Assembly: GCA_963169135.1 (NCBI GenBank) | Contig: CAUJEQ010000024.1 | Coordinates: forward strand, 1-8,581 | Direction of reading: 5' to 3' | Length of the DNA stretch: 8,581 nt | DNA from: Chloroflexota bacterium | Lineage (GTDB): Bacteria; Chloroflexota; Dehalococcoidia; Tepidiformales; Tepidiformaceae | Part shown: piece after piece, positions 1-6,198 of the stretch | How positions within the stretch are numbered: the stretch's first letter is position 1 | Layout: each line of letters opens with the position of its first letter | The notes under the pieces: generated by a model | What the model saw: the letters and a program-made list of their open reading frames with translations, nothing else | What the model was told of the DNA's origin: nothing | Database searches by the model: none | Program-made: the position numbers and the translations under genes

Positions 1-2
1 AC

Positions 3-1334
3 ACGCGTGGATGGGTCCGGTGCATGGTCGAGCGCGACGAAACGGGCGGGCTAAACAGCGACGGCGCGGTGGTGCTGCACATGGCCGCGGGGATGGAAGC
101 GCGAGTCCTCCAGCGGTTGCAGTTGCACTGGTTGCGGGTGCGCGTGGTGCAGCCGCGGCCCCGCCAACCGACGTACTCGGCATCGCCGCGGATCAACACC
201 GTCGACCCATCCTCGATCGGCGGCACGATCCAGGCGACCCACTCGACGCTCGTGATCAGCGAACAGGTGGGCCAGACTTCCGGGGTCCCGGGGGAGAGCT
301 TCCAGCTCCAGAATTCGCTCATCCTGCCGCGCAACGAAGACGAGTACCTCGAAGTGTTCGAGCCGGACGACGAGTGGGCGCGCTGGACGGAGGTTGCGTC
401 TTTCCGCGACTCGGGGCCAGACGACCGCCACTACATCGTTGACGGCGTGACCGGCACCATCCGTTTCGGGCCTACCATCCGCGAACAGGATGGACGCGAG
501 CAGGCCCATGGGCGGACGCCCGGACGCGGGTCGGCGCTCCGATTCAGCCGCTACCGCTATGGCGGGGGGATCGTGGGGAACGTGGGAGCGAACACCCTCA
601 CTGTCTTGCGGTCGTCCATCCCCTATATCGCGGAGGTGACGAACCGAAACCCGGCGTCCGGCGGCCTGGACCCGGAATCACTCGATGCGGCGCGCCTGCG
701 CGTGCCCGAGGCAGTGAAGACCAGGGACCGCGCGATCACCGCCGCGGACTACGAATTCCTGGCCCGCGAGGCTTCGCGCCGGGTGGCCCGCGCGCGCTGC
801 ATCCAGGTCCGCATGGACGGGGCTGGCAGTTCGGTGCCGCCCGGGACGGTTGAACTGCTGATCGTGCCACTCCTGCCACCCGACTACCCGCGGACCGTCG
901 AGTCGTTGCAACCCGCGCCCGAACTCATTGAAGAGGTTCGCCAATTCCTGGATGAACGGCGGCTCCTGGGCACGCAGCTCGTGGTGGACGGCCCCGCGTA
1001 CGTCGGCGTGACCATTGAGGCGACGATCCTCGTACAGCGGCACCGCCGGGCAGACGATGTCCGCGCGGCCGTTGCCGAGCGCATCCGGGAGTACCTGGAC
1101 CCGCTGTTCGGGGGCCCGAACAGCACCGGTTGGCCGTTCGGGCGGGACCTGTATCTCTCGGAGATGCAGTCCGTGGTCCAGTCGGTGCCGGGGGTCGAAT
1201 ACGCGCAGGACGTGACGCTCTACCAGGTCGACATCCAGACGGGGCAGTCCCGGGCGGCCGGACAGAGCATTACGGTGGCCGACGATGTGCTGCTGTTGTC
1301 GTATGAGCATGTCGTGACCGTGGCGCAGCGGTAA
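3..1334 (+). CDS. Baseplate-J-type putative baseplate assembly protein (5' partial)
   Basis: This is the C-terminal part of a baseplate assembly protein of the contractile phage-tail / extracellular injection-system type (baseplate J-like, 'putative baseplate assembly protein' family). Such proteins form the wedge that links tube, sheath and spikes. The frame is open from the first full codon. The codons before the first ATG (position 24) read GWVRC, which looks like internal family sequence, so the true start is probably upstream of the window. Family members usually have well over 600 residues; 443 codons are visible. Around residues 205-265 (counted from the ATG at 24) is the typical stretch NRNPASGGLDPESLDAARLR, then RDRAITAADYEFLAREA. 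The C-terminal part carries LYLSEMQSVVQSVPGVEY, usual for the end of J-like proteins. The stop is 3 nt before the next gene, suggesting co-transcription. Family assignment is secure; whether the device is a prophage tail, a tailocin or an eCIS cannot be told from here. Confidence 0.88.
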   Translation, partial: TRGWVRCMVERDETGGLNSDGAVVLHMAAGMEARVLQRLQLHWLRVRVVQPRPRQPTYSASPRINTVDPSSIGGTIQATHSTLVISEQVGQTSGVPGESFQLQNSLILPRNEDEYLEVFEPDDEWARWTEVASFRDSGPDDRHYIVDGVTGTIRFGPTIREQDGREQAHGRTPGRGSALRFSRYRYGGGIVGNVGANTLTVLRSSIPYIAEVTNRNPASGGLDPESLDAARLRVPEAVKTRDRAITAADYEFLAREASRRVARARCIQVRMDGAGSSVPPGTVELLIVPLLPPDYPRTVESLQPAPELIEEVRQFLDERRLLGTQLVVDGPAYVGVTIEATILVQRHRRADDVRAAVAERIREYLDPLFGGPNSTGWPFGRDLYLSEMQSVVQSVPGVEYAQDVTLYQVDIQTGQSRAAGQSITVADDVLLLSYEHVVTVAQR

Positions 1335-1337
1335 CCC

Positions 1338-1949
1338 ATGGCGATGACACCAACCAGCCAGGGACTGATCCTCAACGGTGCCGACGGCGGGCCGCCGGCG
1401 GACGCGTATGTGCTGGCGGGCAAGTTCGAGGAGGCGCCCCCAGGTGTACCCGCCCATCGCAGCACCTACCTGGAGTACCTGCCGGGGATCTACCACGACG
1501 GCGACTTCCTCGGCCGCTTCCTGCTCATCTTCGAGCACATCCTTTCGCCGATCGACCGGACGATCGAGAACATCCCGGACTATTTCGACCCGGAACTCGC
1601 ACCGCCGGATGTGGTGACGTGGCTCGGATCGTGGCTCGGGCTGGTGCTGGACGCACGCTGGCCGGAGGATCGGCGCCGCGATGTCGTGAAAGCCGCCCCG
1701 GAGTTGTTTCGCTGGCGAGGGACGAGGCGGGGACTCGCCCACTTCCTCCGCCTCTACACCGGGCTCGAACCGGAGATCATCGAGTCTTCGCTGCGTGACA
1801 TCGCCAACGACCGCAACCGCGCGTACCGGTTCACGGTGCGCCTCCGCGTGGGGCGGCGGTCAGAGTTGAGCCGCCAGCTCGTGGAAACGATCATCGAGAC
1901 CGAGAAGCCGGCTTTCGCCGCCTGCAGCCTGGAGTGGATCGAGCGCTGA
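1338..1949 (+). CDS. Phage tail protein, P2 gpI-like (baseplate component)
   Basis: The 203-residue product resembles the phage tail protein I (P2 gpI) family, which sits next to the J-like protein in the baseplate of contractile tails and injection systems. A variable N-terminus (1-43) precedes the conserved core: YLEYLPGIYHD (44-54), FLGRFLLIFEHILSPIDRTI (57-76), the segment FDPELAPPDVVTWLGSWLGL (83-102), and WRGTRRGLAHFLRLYTG (126-142). The C-terminal EKPAFAACSLEW (189-200) matches the common family ending. The ATG at 1338 follows the upstream stop by 3 nt and has no good Shine-Dalgarno, so translation is probably coupled; a second ATG at 1344 is possible. The pairing of J-like and gpI-like genes supports both calls. 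This is the last plus-strand gene of the tail cluster, because the next gene is convergent. No cargo or toxin domain is visible. Confidence 0.87.
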   Translation: MAMTPTSQGLILNGADGGPPADAYVLAGKFEEAPPGVPAHRSTYLEYLPGIYHDGDFLGRFLLIFEHILSPIDRTIENIPDYFDPELAPPDVVTWLGSWLGLVLDARWPEDRRRDVVKAAPELFRWRGTRRGLAHFLRLYTGLEPEIIESSLRDIANDRNRAYRFTVRLRVGRRSELSRQLVETIIETEKPAFAACSLEWIER

Positions 1950-1951
1950 GG

Positions 1952-3415
1952 TCAGGGTGAGGGCGCGATCCAGACGACTCCGTCGGCGCTTTTTTCCGCG
2001 GCCCACCCGGTGAACCCGCCACCCTCGATCTGCCACCACGTCAGAGTGCCGTCAGAGGCGGGGCCACTCTTGATGACGACTTTCGTACCCGTGCACAACC
2101 GACCGAGGACGTTGTCGGGCGCAATTCGCGGCGTCTCGCCCGAGCGCACGGCAAGGCAGTTGGTGTTGCTCGGCACAGGGTCCGAATTCATAATGACGGC
2201 GTTCCCGCCGACGTACAGGCCGGTCGGCGTTGGCGTGGCCTGAGCCGTGGTGGGCGACGCATCCGGGGTTGGGGTCTCGTCGGTGGTGGCAGGCTTCTTG
2301 TCACTCGAACAGCCGGGCCAGCCGTTGTCTTTGCAGTTCGAGGCGTAGCCGTAGGCGCCGCCTCCGAGAAGGGCGAGGACCAGCACGCCGACGATGGGCC
2401 ACTTGTACACTTCGAGCGGGGGCCGGACGGAGATCTGCCCGTCGGCGGTGCTCGGCGACGAGGCGCCTGCCGGGCGGCCCTCAACGCGGAACGGGCGAGA
2501 GAAAGCAGGCCCGAACAGCTTCTTCGACTTTGGCTGGACGGCGACAGGGATGGCGCGCTCCTCACCGGGCTGGAGCTCAACCTGTTCTGTTTCAAGCTGA
2601 TAGGTGAGCTCTTTCGCCTCGTCAGCCGCCGAGATGGCAACGGTGATTGGCGTGTTGCCAGTGTTGCTGGCGACGACCTTGAAGTCCCTTTTGGCCTTCG
2701 CCGGCTGGAGCGCGAGTTTGAAACCCTCGAACGGCAGGATGGTCAGCCTGCCGAGGGCCCGCACCTCGCGGCCCCGGACCTTCGAGGTTACGGCGACCGA
2801 GAAGGTGTGCTCGCCGGCCGTCGCGGTTGAATCCCTGGGCGTCTGGAGTACCACGGTGATCTCGTCGCGGGCGCCGGGCACGAGTGAGATGGTCGGGCGG
2901 CTCACTTTGGCCCAGCCTTCGGGAAGGTCAACGATGGCGATCGAGAGTTCGTCGACGACGTTGCCCCGGTTCTGCACCAGCACCGTCGCTGTGGTGGGTG
3001 AACCTGCAGCCAGCGGAGCGCTGGGCGAAGTAAGGGTGACGCCAATGGTCTGCTCAGAGTCAGACGCTGAGGCAGCGCTGCGGGCCGCAGGAGCCTGGTC
3101 GCCGCGGAGTGCTTCGGCCAGGACAAAGCGGGCCTCCACATCGCCGAAGCGCATCGACTGGCCGCTTTCAACGATGGTGGGGGTGTTCGCGGGCAGGCGC
3201 TGGCCGCCGACGAAGGTACCCGTCCCCGAGCCAAGGTCGGAGATGGTGACACGCCCGGATTCGATCACCATCTGGGCGTGGCGCCGGGATACGGAGACAT
3301 GGTCGATGACCACCTGGTTCCCGTCGGCACGGCCGATGACGACCGAAGGTTCGGTGACTGGGTACTCGCGGATCTGGCCATCGGGCGTCGCGACCCGCAG
3401 GGTGCCGTATTCCAT
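1952..3415 (-). CDS. FHA domain / Ig-like / transmembrane / SH3b membrane protein
   Basis: The product has 487 residues and several domains. Residues 1-100 form a forkhead-associated (FHA, phosphothreonine-binding) domain with GR (28-29), SRRHA (43-47) and DLGSGTGTFV (60-69). Residues about 125-228 and 232-315 look like two beta-rich, Ig-like (CARDB/NPCBM-type) repeats with 'VLVQNRGNVVDELSI' and 'VVASNTGNTPITVAI'. A single transmembrane segment lies at about 339-357 (WPIVGVLVLALLGGGAYGYA). A Thr/Pro linker (373-398) follows, then a bacterial-SH3-like domain (about 415-480: CLAVRSG, VLGRLCTGTKVVI, WWQI, GWAAE). There is no signal peptide. All four cysteines (361, 369, 420, 441) lie after the membrane segment, which suits a cytoplasmic N-terminus and an exported C-terminus. 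The stop is 2 nt from the stop of the convergent tail gene. FHA proteins regulate some secretion devices, so a role with the tail cluster is possible but unproven. Confidence 0.85.
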   Translation of the reverse strand: MEYGTLRVATPDGQIREYPVTEPSVVIGRADGNQVVIDHVSVSRRHAQMVIESGRVTISDLGSGTGTFVGGQRLPANTPTIVESGQSMRFGDVEARFVLAEALRGDQAPAARSAASASDSEQTIGVTLTSPSAPLAAGSPTTATVLVQNRGNVVDELSIAIVDLPEGWAKVSRPTISLVPGARDEITVVLQTPRDSTATAGEHTFSVAVTSKVRGREVRALGRLTILPFEGFKLALQPAKAKRDFKVVASNTGNTPITVAISAADEAKELTYQLETEQVELQPGEERAIPVAVQPKSKKLFGPAFSRPFRVEGRPAGASSPSTADGQISVRPPLEVYKWPIVGVLVLALLGGGAYGYASNCKDNGWPGCSSDKKPATTDETPTPDASPTTAQATPTPTGLYVGGNAVIMNSDPVPSNTNCLAVRSGETPRIAPDNVLGRLCTGTKVVIKSGPASDGTLTWWQIEGGGFTGWAAEKSADGVVWIAPSP

Positions 3416-3456
3416 GGTTTTTCACTCGCCGGCGAAGGTGGTTTGCGCTGGTGCGA

Positions 3457-3486
3457 AGCATACTGGCGAGAGGACGCCCAGACCAA
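3457..3486 (-). promoter_or_regulatory. Candidate sigma70-type promoter for the FHA gene
   Basis: On the minus strand, TTGGTC (complement of 3481-3486) and TATGCT (complement of 3457-3462) are separated by 18 nt and lie about 41 nt upstream of the FHA start. Both hexamers share four of six bases with the consensus. This would allow the FHA gene to be transcribed apart from lmbE. It is a match by eye only. Confidence 0.35.
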
Positions 3487-3491
3487 TAGGG

Positions 3492-4367
3492 CTAACCCAG
3501 AGCAGGAGGAAGGAGCGTCTCGAGCCCGGTCGCGATACCCCCTTCGGTAGCTGGCGCAGGCCGCGCCTGGAGGAAGCGCTCTTCGGCGTAGAAGCTCATG
3601 CGCATGTCTTCGGGGATGCGCGCGAACAGGCTGTTCTCGCCGAACTGGCTGCGATGCATGCCCGCCGCCGCCCTTTTCTGGTCGACGAACTCGTGGACGT
3701 GCACGACATGGCTGACGGCGGCATCGGGCGCGGCCATGGCCTGTTCGAAGCGCGCCCGGCGCTCGGGATCGAGCGGCTCGGGGAGCAGCCCCCGGCGTTG
3801 GAGCTCCAGGTACATGCCGGCAAAACGCTTCATGGTGAATGCGCCCCAGTACAGGCGGCCCGGGTCCCATGGCACACCGAAATCCCGGAAGTGCGCTGGA
3901 TCGCTGGCGGCATCGAACGCGGCCAGCGTGTGGCGATGGACCGCGATGTGGTCCGGGTGGCCGTAGCCTCCGGTCGGATCCCACGTGAATACAACATGAG
4001 GACGAAGTTCGCGCATGAGCTCGACCAGGTGACCCACGACGACGTCCGGATGCTGCGCATGGAGGCACCGCGGATCCTCGTTTTCTGGCGTGCCGGCCAT
4101 GCCGCTATCGCGGAACGGGAGGAAACGGACATCGAAGACCCCGACCTGGGCCATGGCGGCGCGCAGTTCCAGTTCGCGGACATAGCCGAGGGTCTCGGGC
4201 GTGGCCAGCGACGGGTCACTGATCTCGCCGACCTCGCCCCGCGTGGCACAGACGAGCGTGACATGAGCGCCGCGCGCGGCAAAGCTCGCGAGTGTGCCAG
4301 TGACCTGGCCTTCATCATCAGGGTGGCCGAACACGGCCATAACGCGGACGTTCTTCATGCGTGCCAT
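3492..4367 (-). CDS. PIG-L / LmbE family zinc-dependent deacetylase or amidase
   Basis: The 291-residue product is a PIG-L/LmbE-fold metal hydrolase. Members remove N-acetyl groups from amino sugars (MshB, BshB) or cleave thiol conjugates (Mca). The metal-site motif HPDDE is at 15-19: His15 and Asp18 are expected zinc ligands and Asp17 the general base. The second motif GGYGHPDH is at 133-140, with His140 the expected third ligand. A later His238 (GMHRSQFGEN) fits the C-terminal catalytic histidine. The stretches TRGEVGEISDPSLAT (42-56) and FRDSGMAGTPEN (85-96) are closer to Mca/MshB-type enzymes than to distant LmbE proteins, but no other thiol-biosynthesis gene is present, so the substrate is unknown. 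The ATG at 4365-4367 is used; an internal ATG at 4356-4358 (residue 4) is equally possible, since neither has a clear Shine-Dalgarno. The enzyme is probably cytoplasmic. The FHA gene follows 76 nt downstream on the same strand. Confidence 0.9.
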   Translation of the reverse strand: MARMKNVRVMAVFGHPDDEGQVTGTLASFAARGAHVTLVCATRGEVGEISDPSLATPETLGYVRELELRAAMAQVGVFDVRFLPFRDSGMAGTPENEDPRCLHAQHPDVVVGHLVELMRELRPHVVFTWDPTGGYGHPDHIAVHRHTLAAFDAASDPAHFRDFGVPWDPGRLYWGAFTMKRFAGMYLELQRRGLLPEPLDPERRARFEQAMAAPDAAVSHVVHVHEFVDQKRAAAGMHRSQFGENSLFARIPEDMRMSFYAEERFLQARPAPATEGGIATGLETLLPPALG

Positions 4368-4397
4368 GGTAACGGCTCACAACACCAGCGGTGTGGG

Positions 4398-4472
4398 GGC
4401 GGTGCGTGAACACCGCCTTCAGCAACGGCACACGCCGTCCGAAACGCAGGCTGTCCCTGGCCGGGCGGCCAG
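4398..4472. repeat. Cluster of short perfect inverted repeats in the lmbE upstream region
   Basis: Three hairpin-capable inverted repeats lie between the lmbE start and the small plus-strand ORF. GGCGGTG/CACCGCC is at 4398-4404 and 4411-4417 with a 6-nt loop. ACGGC/GCCGT is at 4425-4429 and 4434-4438. CTGGCC/GGCCAG is at 4457-4462 and 4467-4472. None is followed by a T-run on either strand, so they are not convincing terminators. They could be operators or leader structure for lmbE, or chance in GC-rich DNA. Confidence 0.4.
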
Positions 4473-4548
4473 AGTCCGTGAGCGCCGCAACCCGACTGTC
4501 ACGCGGTCCGCACTCGTATCATCACCCGCCCCGGGCCACCATTGGGCC

Positions 4549-4728
4549 ATGAACCTCTTGAGCGCGCTCGCGCCCACCAGCATCCCGGTTGAGCCCGTCG
4601 AGGGCATCGCGGGACGCATCGCCTTCACGGCTGCGGCGCAGGCCGTGAAGGTATCGAACGATGTGGCCAAAGAAACGGTCCGCTTGCTCGACCCAAACGT
4701 CGGCCAAAGGCTGAACGCCGAGGCCTGA
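4549..4728 (+). CDS. Small YjfB-like protein (59 aa)
   Basis: A 59-residue ORF starts at ATG 4549 and ends with TGA at 4726-4728. The product is MNLLSALAPTSIPVE..., with a likely helical middle (TAAAQAVKVSNDVAKETVRL) and the ending LLDPNVGQRLNAEA. This ending resembles the C-terminus of the small YjfB family ('putative motility protein', about 55-65 residues, often ending like HPxLGQxIDVxA), as does the overall length. The function of that family is poorly known; the motility label comes from genomic context elsewhere, and no flagellar gene is visible here. No good Shine-Dalgarno precedes the ATG. TATCAT (4517-4522) could be a -10 element. The same frame is open upstream to 4294, but that part overlaps lmbE antisense and looks like shadow. 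The ORF contains a perfect 10-bp inverted repeat. It could still be a chance ORF. Confidence 0.5.
   Translation: MNLLSALAPTSIPVEPVEGIAGRIAFTAAAQAVKVSNDVAKETVRLLDPNVGQRLNAEA
4622..4651. repeat. Perfect 10-bp inverted repeat with 10-nt loop
   Basis: CCTTCACGGC (4622-4631) and GCCGTGAAGG (4642-4651) are exact reverse complements separated by 10 nt. A flanking G-T pair (4621/4652) could extend the stem. The repeat lies inside the small YjfB-like ORF, where it encodes part of the predicted helix. No T-run follows. It could be an operator, an RNA hairpin, or coincidence with coding sequence. Confidence 0.6.
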
Positions 4729-4754
4729 GTCGAGACCACTGCCACGGCGGCTGG

Positions 4755-4786
4755 TACGCTCTCCAGTGCAAACCGTTACTGGAAGG
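4755..4786 (+). promoter_or_regulatory. Possible -10 element and ribosome binding site of the fumarase operon
   Basis: TACGCT (4755-4760) fits the TAnnnT form of a -10 element; no convincing -35 hexamer is seen. GGAAGG (4781-4786) is a purine-rich ribosome binding site only 3 nt from the ATG at 4790, closer than usual. The open frame also has a GTG at 4766, but family alignment from memory (MREI... at the N-terminus) favours the ATG at 4790. Confidence 0.3.
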
Positions 4787-4789
4787 CAT

Positions 4790-5635
4790 ATGCGAGAGAT
4801 CACCGCTGACCAGATCACCGAGACCGTCGCGCGGCTGGCTGTCGAAGCGACCCACTTCCTGCCTTTGGATGTCGAAGGCGCCATCCGCCAGGCGCGCCAG
4901 ACCGAGCGCAACCCACTTGGTGCCCAGATCATCGACGAGATTTTGGAAAACGCCGAGATAGCGCGGACACGGATGCTGCCGCTCTGCCAGGACACCGGGA
5001 CCGCGGTCGTCATGGTCGAAGTTGGCCAGGACGTGCACATCACCGGGGCTTACCTTATCGACGCGATCAACGAGGGCATCCGCCGCGGGTACGGCGAAGG
5101 TTACCTGCGCAAGTCGATCGCGGCGCGGCCGTTCAGCGCCCGTACCAACACGGGCGACAACACCCCGGGGGTCATCCACGCCGACATCGTGCCCGGCGAC
5201 AGGATCCACATTTCGTTCATGCCGAAGGGTGGCGGATGCGAGAACATGTCGCGCTACCAGAACTTCCTACCGGGCATGGGCAAGCAGGCCGTCATCGATT
5301 TCGTCTGCGAGACGGTCGACATCTCGGGGGGCAATCCTTGCCCGCCACTGGTGATCGGCGTCGGCATCGGCGGGACCGCGGAGAAGGCGATGACGATGGC
5401 GAAGCACTCGCTCTTTCGCAAGATCGGGGACCGCAACGCGGATGACGAAGTGGCGCAGCTCGAAGCCGAACTGTTGGACGCCGTGAATGCACTCGGCGTT
5501 GGTCCCCAGGCGGTGGGCGGCAGCACGACCGCGCTCGATGTGTTCGTGGAGACCTACCCGACGCACATTACCGCGTTGCCGGTGGCTGTGAACGTGCAGT
5601 GCCACAGCGCCCGCACCAAGCAGGCCGTCATCTAG
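4790..5635 (+). CDS. Class I fumarate hydratase, alpha subunit
   Basis: This is the alpha (N-terminal) subunit of the two-subunit class I [4Fe-4S] fumarase, which interconverts fumarate and malate in the TCA cycle. L(+)-tartrate dehydratase alpha is the close alternative. The length of 281 residues is usual for the family. Motifs in order: CQDTGT (66-71), NTGDNTPGVIH (120-130), PKGGGCENMSR (145-155), GGNPCPP (180-186), GIGGTAEKA (192-200) and VQCHSAR (269-275). By spacing against single-chain class I fumarases, Cys66, Cys184 and Cys271 are the likely cluster ligands. Cys150 sits where I recall Ser as more common in the GGGxEN motif. The start MREITADQI at 4790 fits the family better than the in-frame GTG at 4766. 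The stop TAG shares its last base with the GTG of the next gene. The beta subunit is encoded about 1.1 kb downstream, after two GNAT genes, instead of next door. Confidence 0.93.
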   Translation: MREITADQITETVARLAVEATHFLPLDVEGAIRQARQTERNPLGAQIIDEILENAEIARTRMLPLCQDTGTAVVMVEVGQDVHITGAYLIDAINEGIRRGYGEGYLRKSIAARPFSARTNTGDNTPGVIHADIVPGDRIHISFMPKGGGCENMSRYQNFLPGMGKQAVIDFVCETVDISGGNPCPPLVIGVGIGGTAEKAMTMAKHSLFRKIGDRNADDEVAQLEAELLDAVNALGVGPQAVGGSTTALDVFVETYPTHITALPVAVNVQCHSARTKQAVI

Positions 5636-6198
5636 TGGCCGCGTTGCGCGTAGTGTCGCTGGCGGAGGCCGACCTGGAAGCAGTTGCCGGGGTGGTGAAC
5701 CGCGCCTTCGGGACGTATGCGCGCATCTTCAGGGGGCTCCGAACATCGCCTGCCGAATACGCGGACGAGGCTGGCCCCGACGCCCGCGTGATCCTGGTCG
5801 AAGAGGACGGCCGTCTGCTGGCAACCTCGATGGTGACCGTTGCCGAGCGGTTCATCGAGCCCGGATTGCTCGGGCCGGCCGGTATGGAGCGGCAGTCTGA
5901 CCGCGATGCTCCGCCCGCGGAGAGCCATCCGTGGGCCGGCGCGCTGTACTTCGGGCTTGCCGGGGTGGAACCCGAGTCGATGAACCGCGGCTTCGGGCGG
6001 CTCATGGTCGAACACGCGGAGCGTATGGCTGCCACCGGCGGGTTTCGGCGAGTGGCGCTCGGGACGGTGCGCGAGTTCGGGCTCGTGGAGTACTACCAGC
6101 GGTTCGACTACTACGTGGTCCACGAAGAGGCCTACGAGTCCGGCCACTGGGATTTCGTGGTGGACCACCGCTACTGCGAGATGGTGAAAGACCTGTGA
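5635..6198 (+). CDS. GNAT family N-acetyltransferase (first of two)
   Basis: The 187-residue product has the GNAT (Gcn5-related acetyl-CoA-dependent N-acetyltransferase) layout. It has an N-terminal strand LRVVSLAEADLEAVAGVVNR (4-23), a central strand pair VILVEEDGRLLATSMVTV (52-69), the motif-A strand and pyrophosphate loop ALYFGLAGVEPESMNRGFG (103-121) continuing into helix RLMVEHAERM, and motif B VEYYQRFDYYVV (151-162). In the usual Q/R-x-x-G-x-G/A loop, Met116 replaces the first polar residue while Gly119 and Gly121 are kept. The substrate cannot be predicted. The GTG start at 5635 overlaps the fumarase stop by one base (TAGTG), so translation is probably coupled. An upstream in-frame GTG at 5599 would overlap the fumarase gene by 37 nt and is less likely. 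The stop overlaps the next gene by 4 nt. Position inside the fumarase operon suggests a metabolic or protein-modification role, which is inference. Confidence 0.82.
   Translation: MAALRVVSLAEADLEAVAGVVNRAFGTYARIFRGLRTSPAEYADEAGPDARVILVEEDGRLLATSMVTVAERFIEPGLLGPAGMERQSDRDAPPAESHPWAGALYFGLAGVEPESMNRGFGRLMVEHAERMAATGGFRRVALGTVREFGLVEYYQRFDYYVVHEEAYESGHWDFVVDHRYCEMVKDL

Noticed and set aside
678..1742. A 354-codon minus-strand open frame across the two tail genes.
   Set aside because: It is antisense to well-supported coding sequence, rich in Arg/His/Pro as is typical of shadow frames.
2604..4409. A 601-codon plus-strand open frame spanning the FHA and lmbE genes.
   Set aside because: It is antisense to two genes with clear family motifs; its own sequence has no recognisable pattern. 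Long shadow frames are expected in GC-rich DNA.
4419..5209. Minus-strand open frames between lmbE and fumarase alpha.
   Set aside because: They are antisense to the fumarase alpha N-terminus and the small ORF, and show no motifs.
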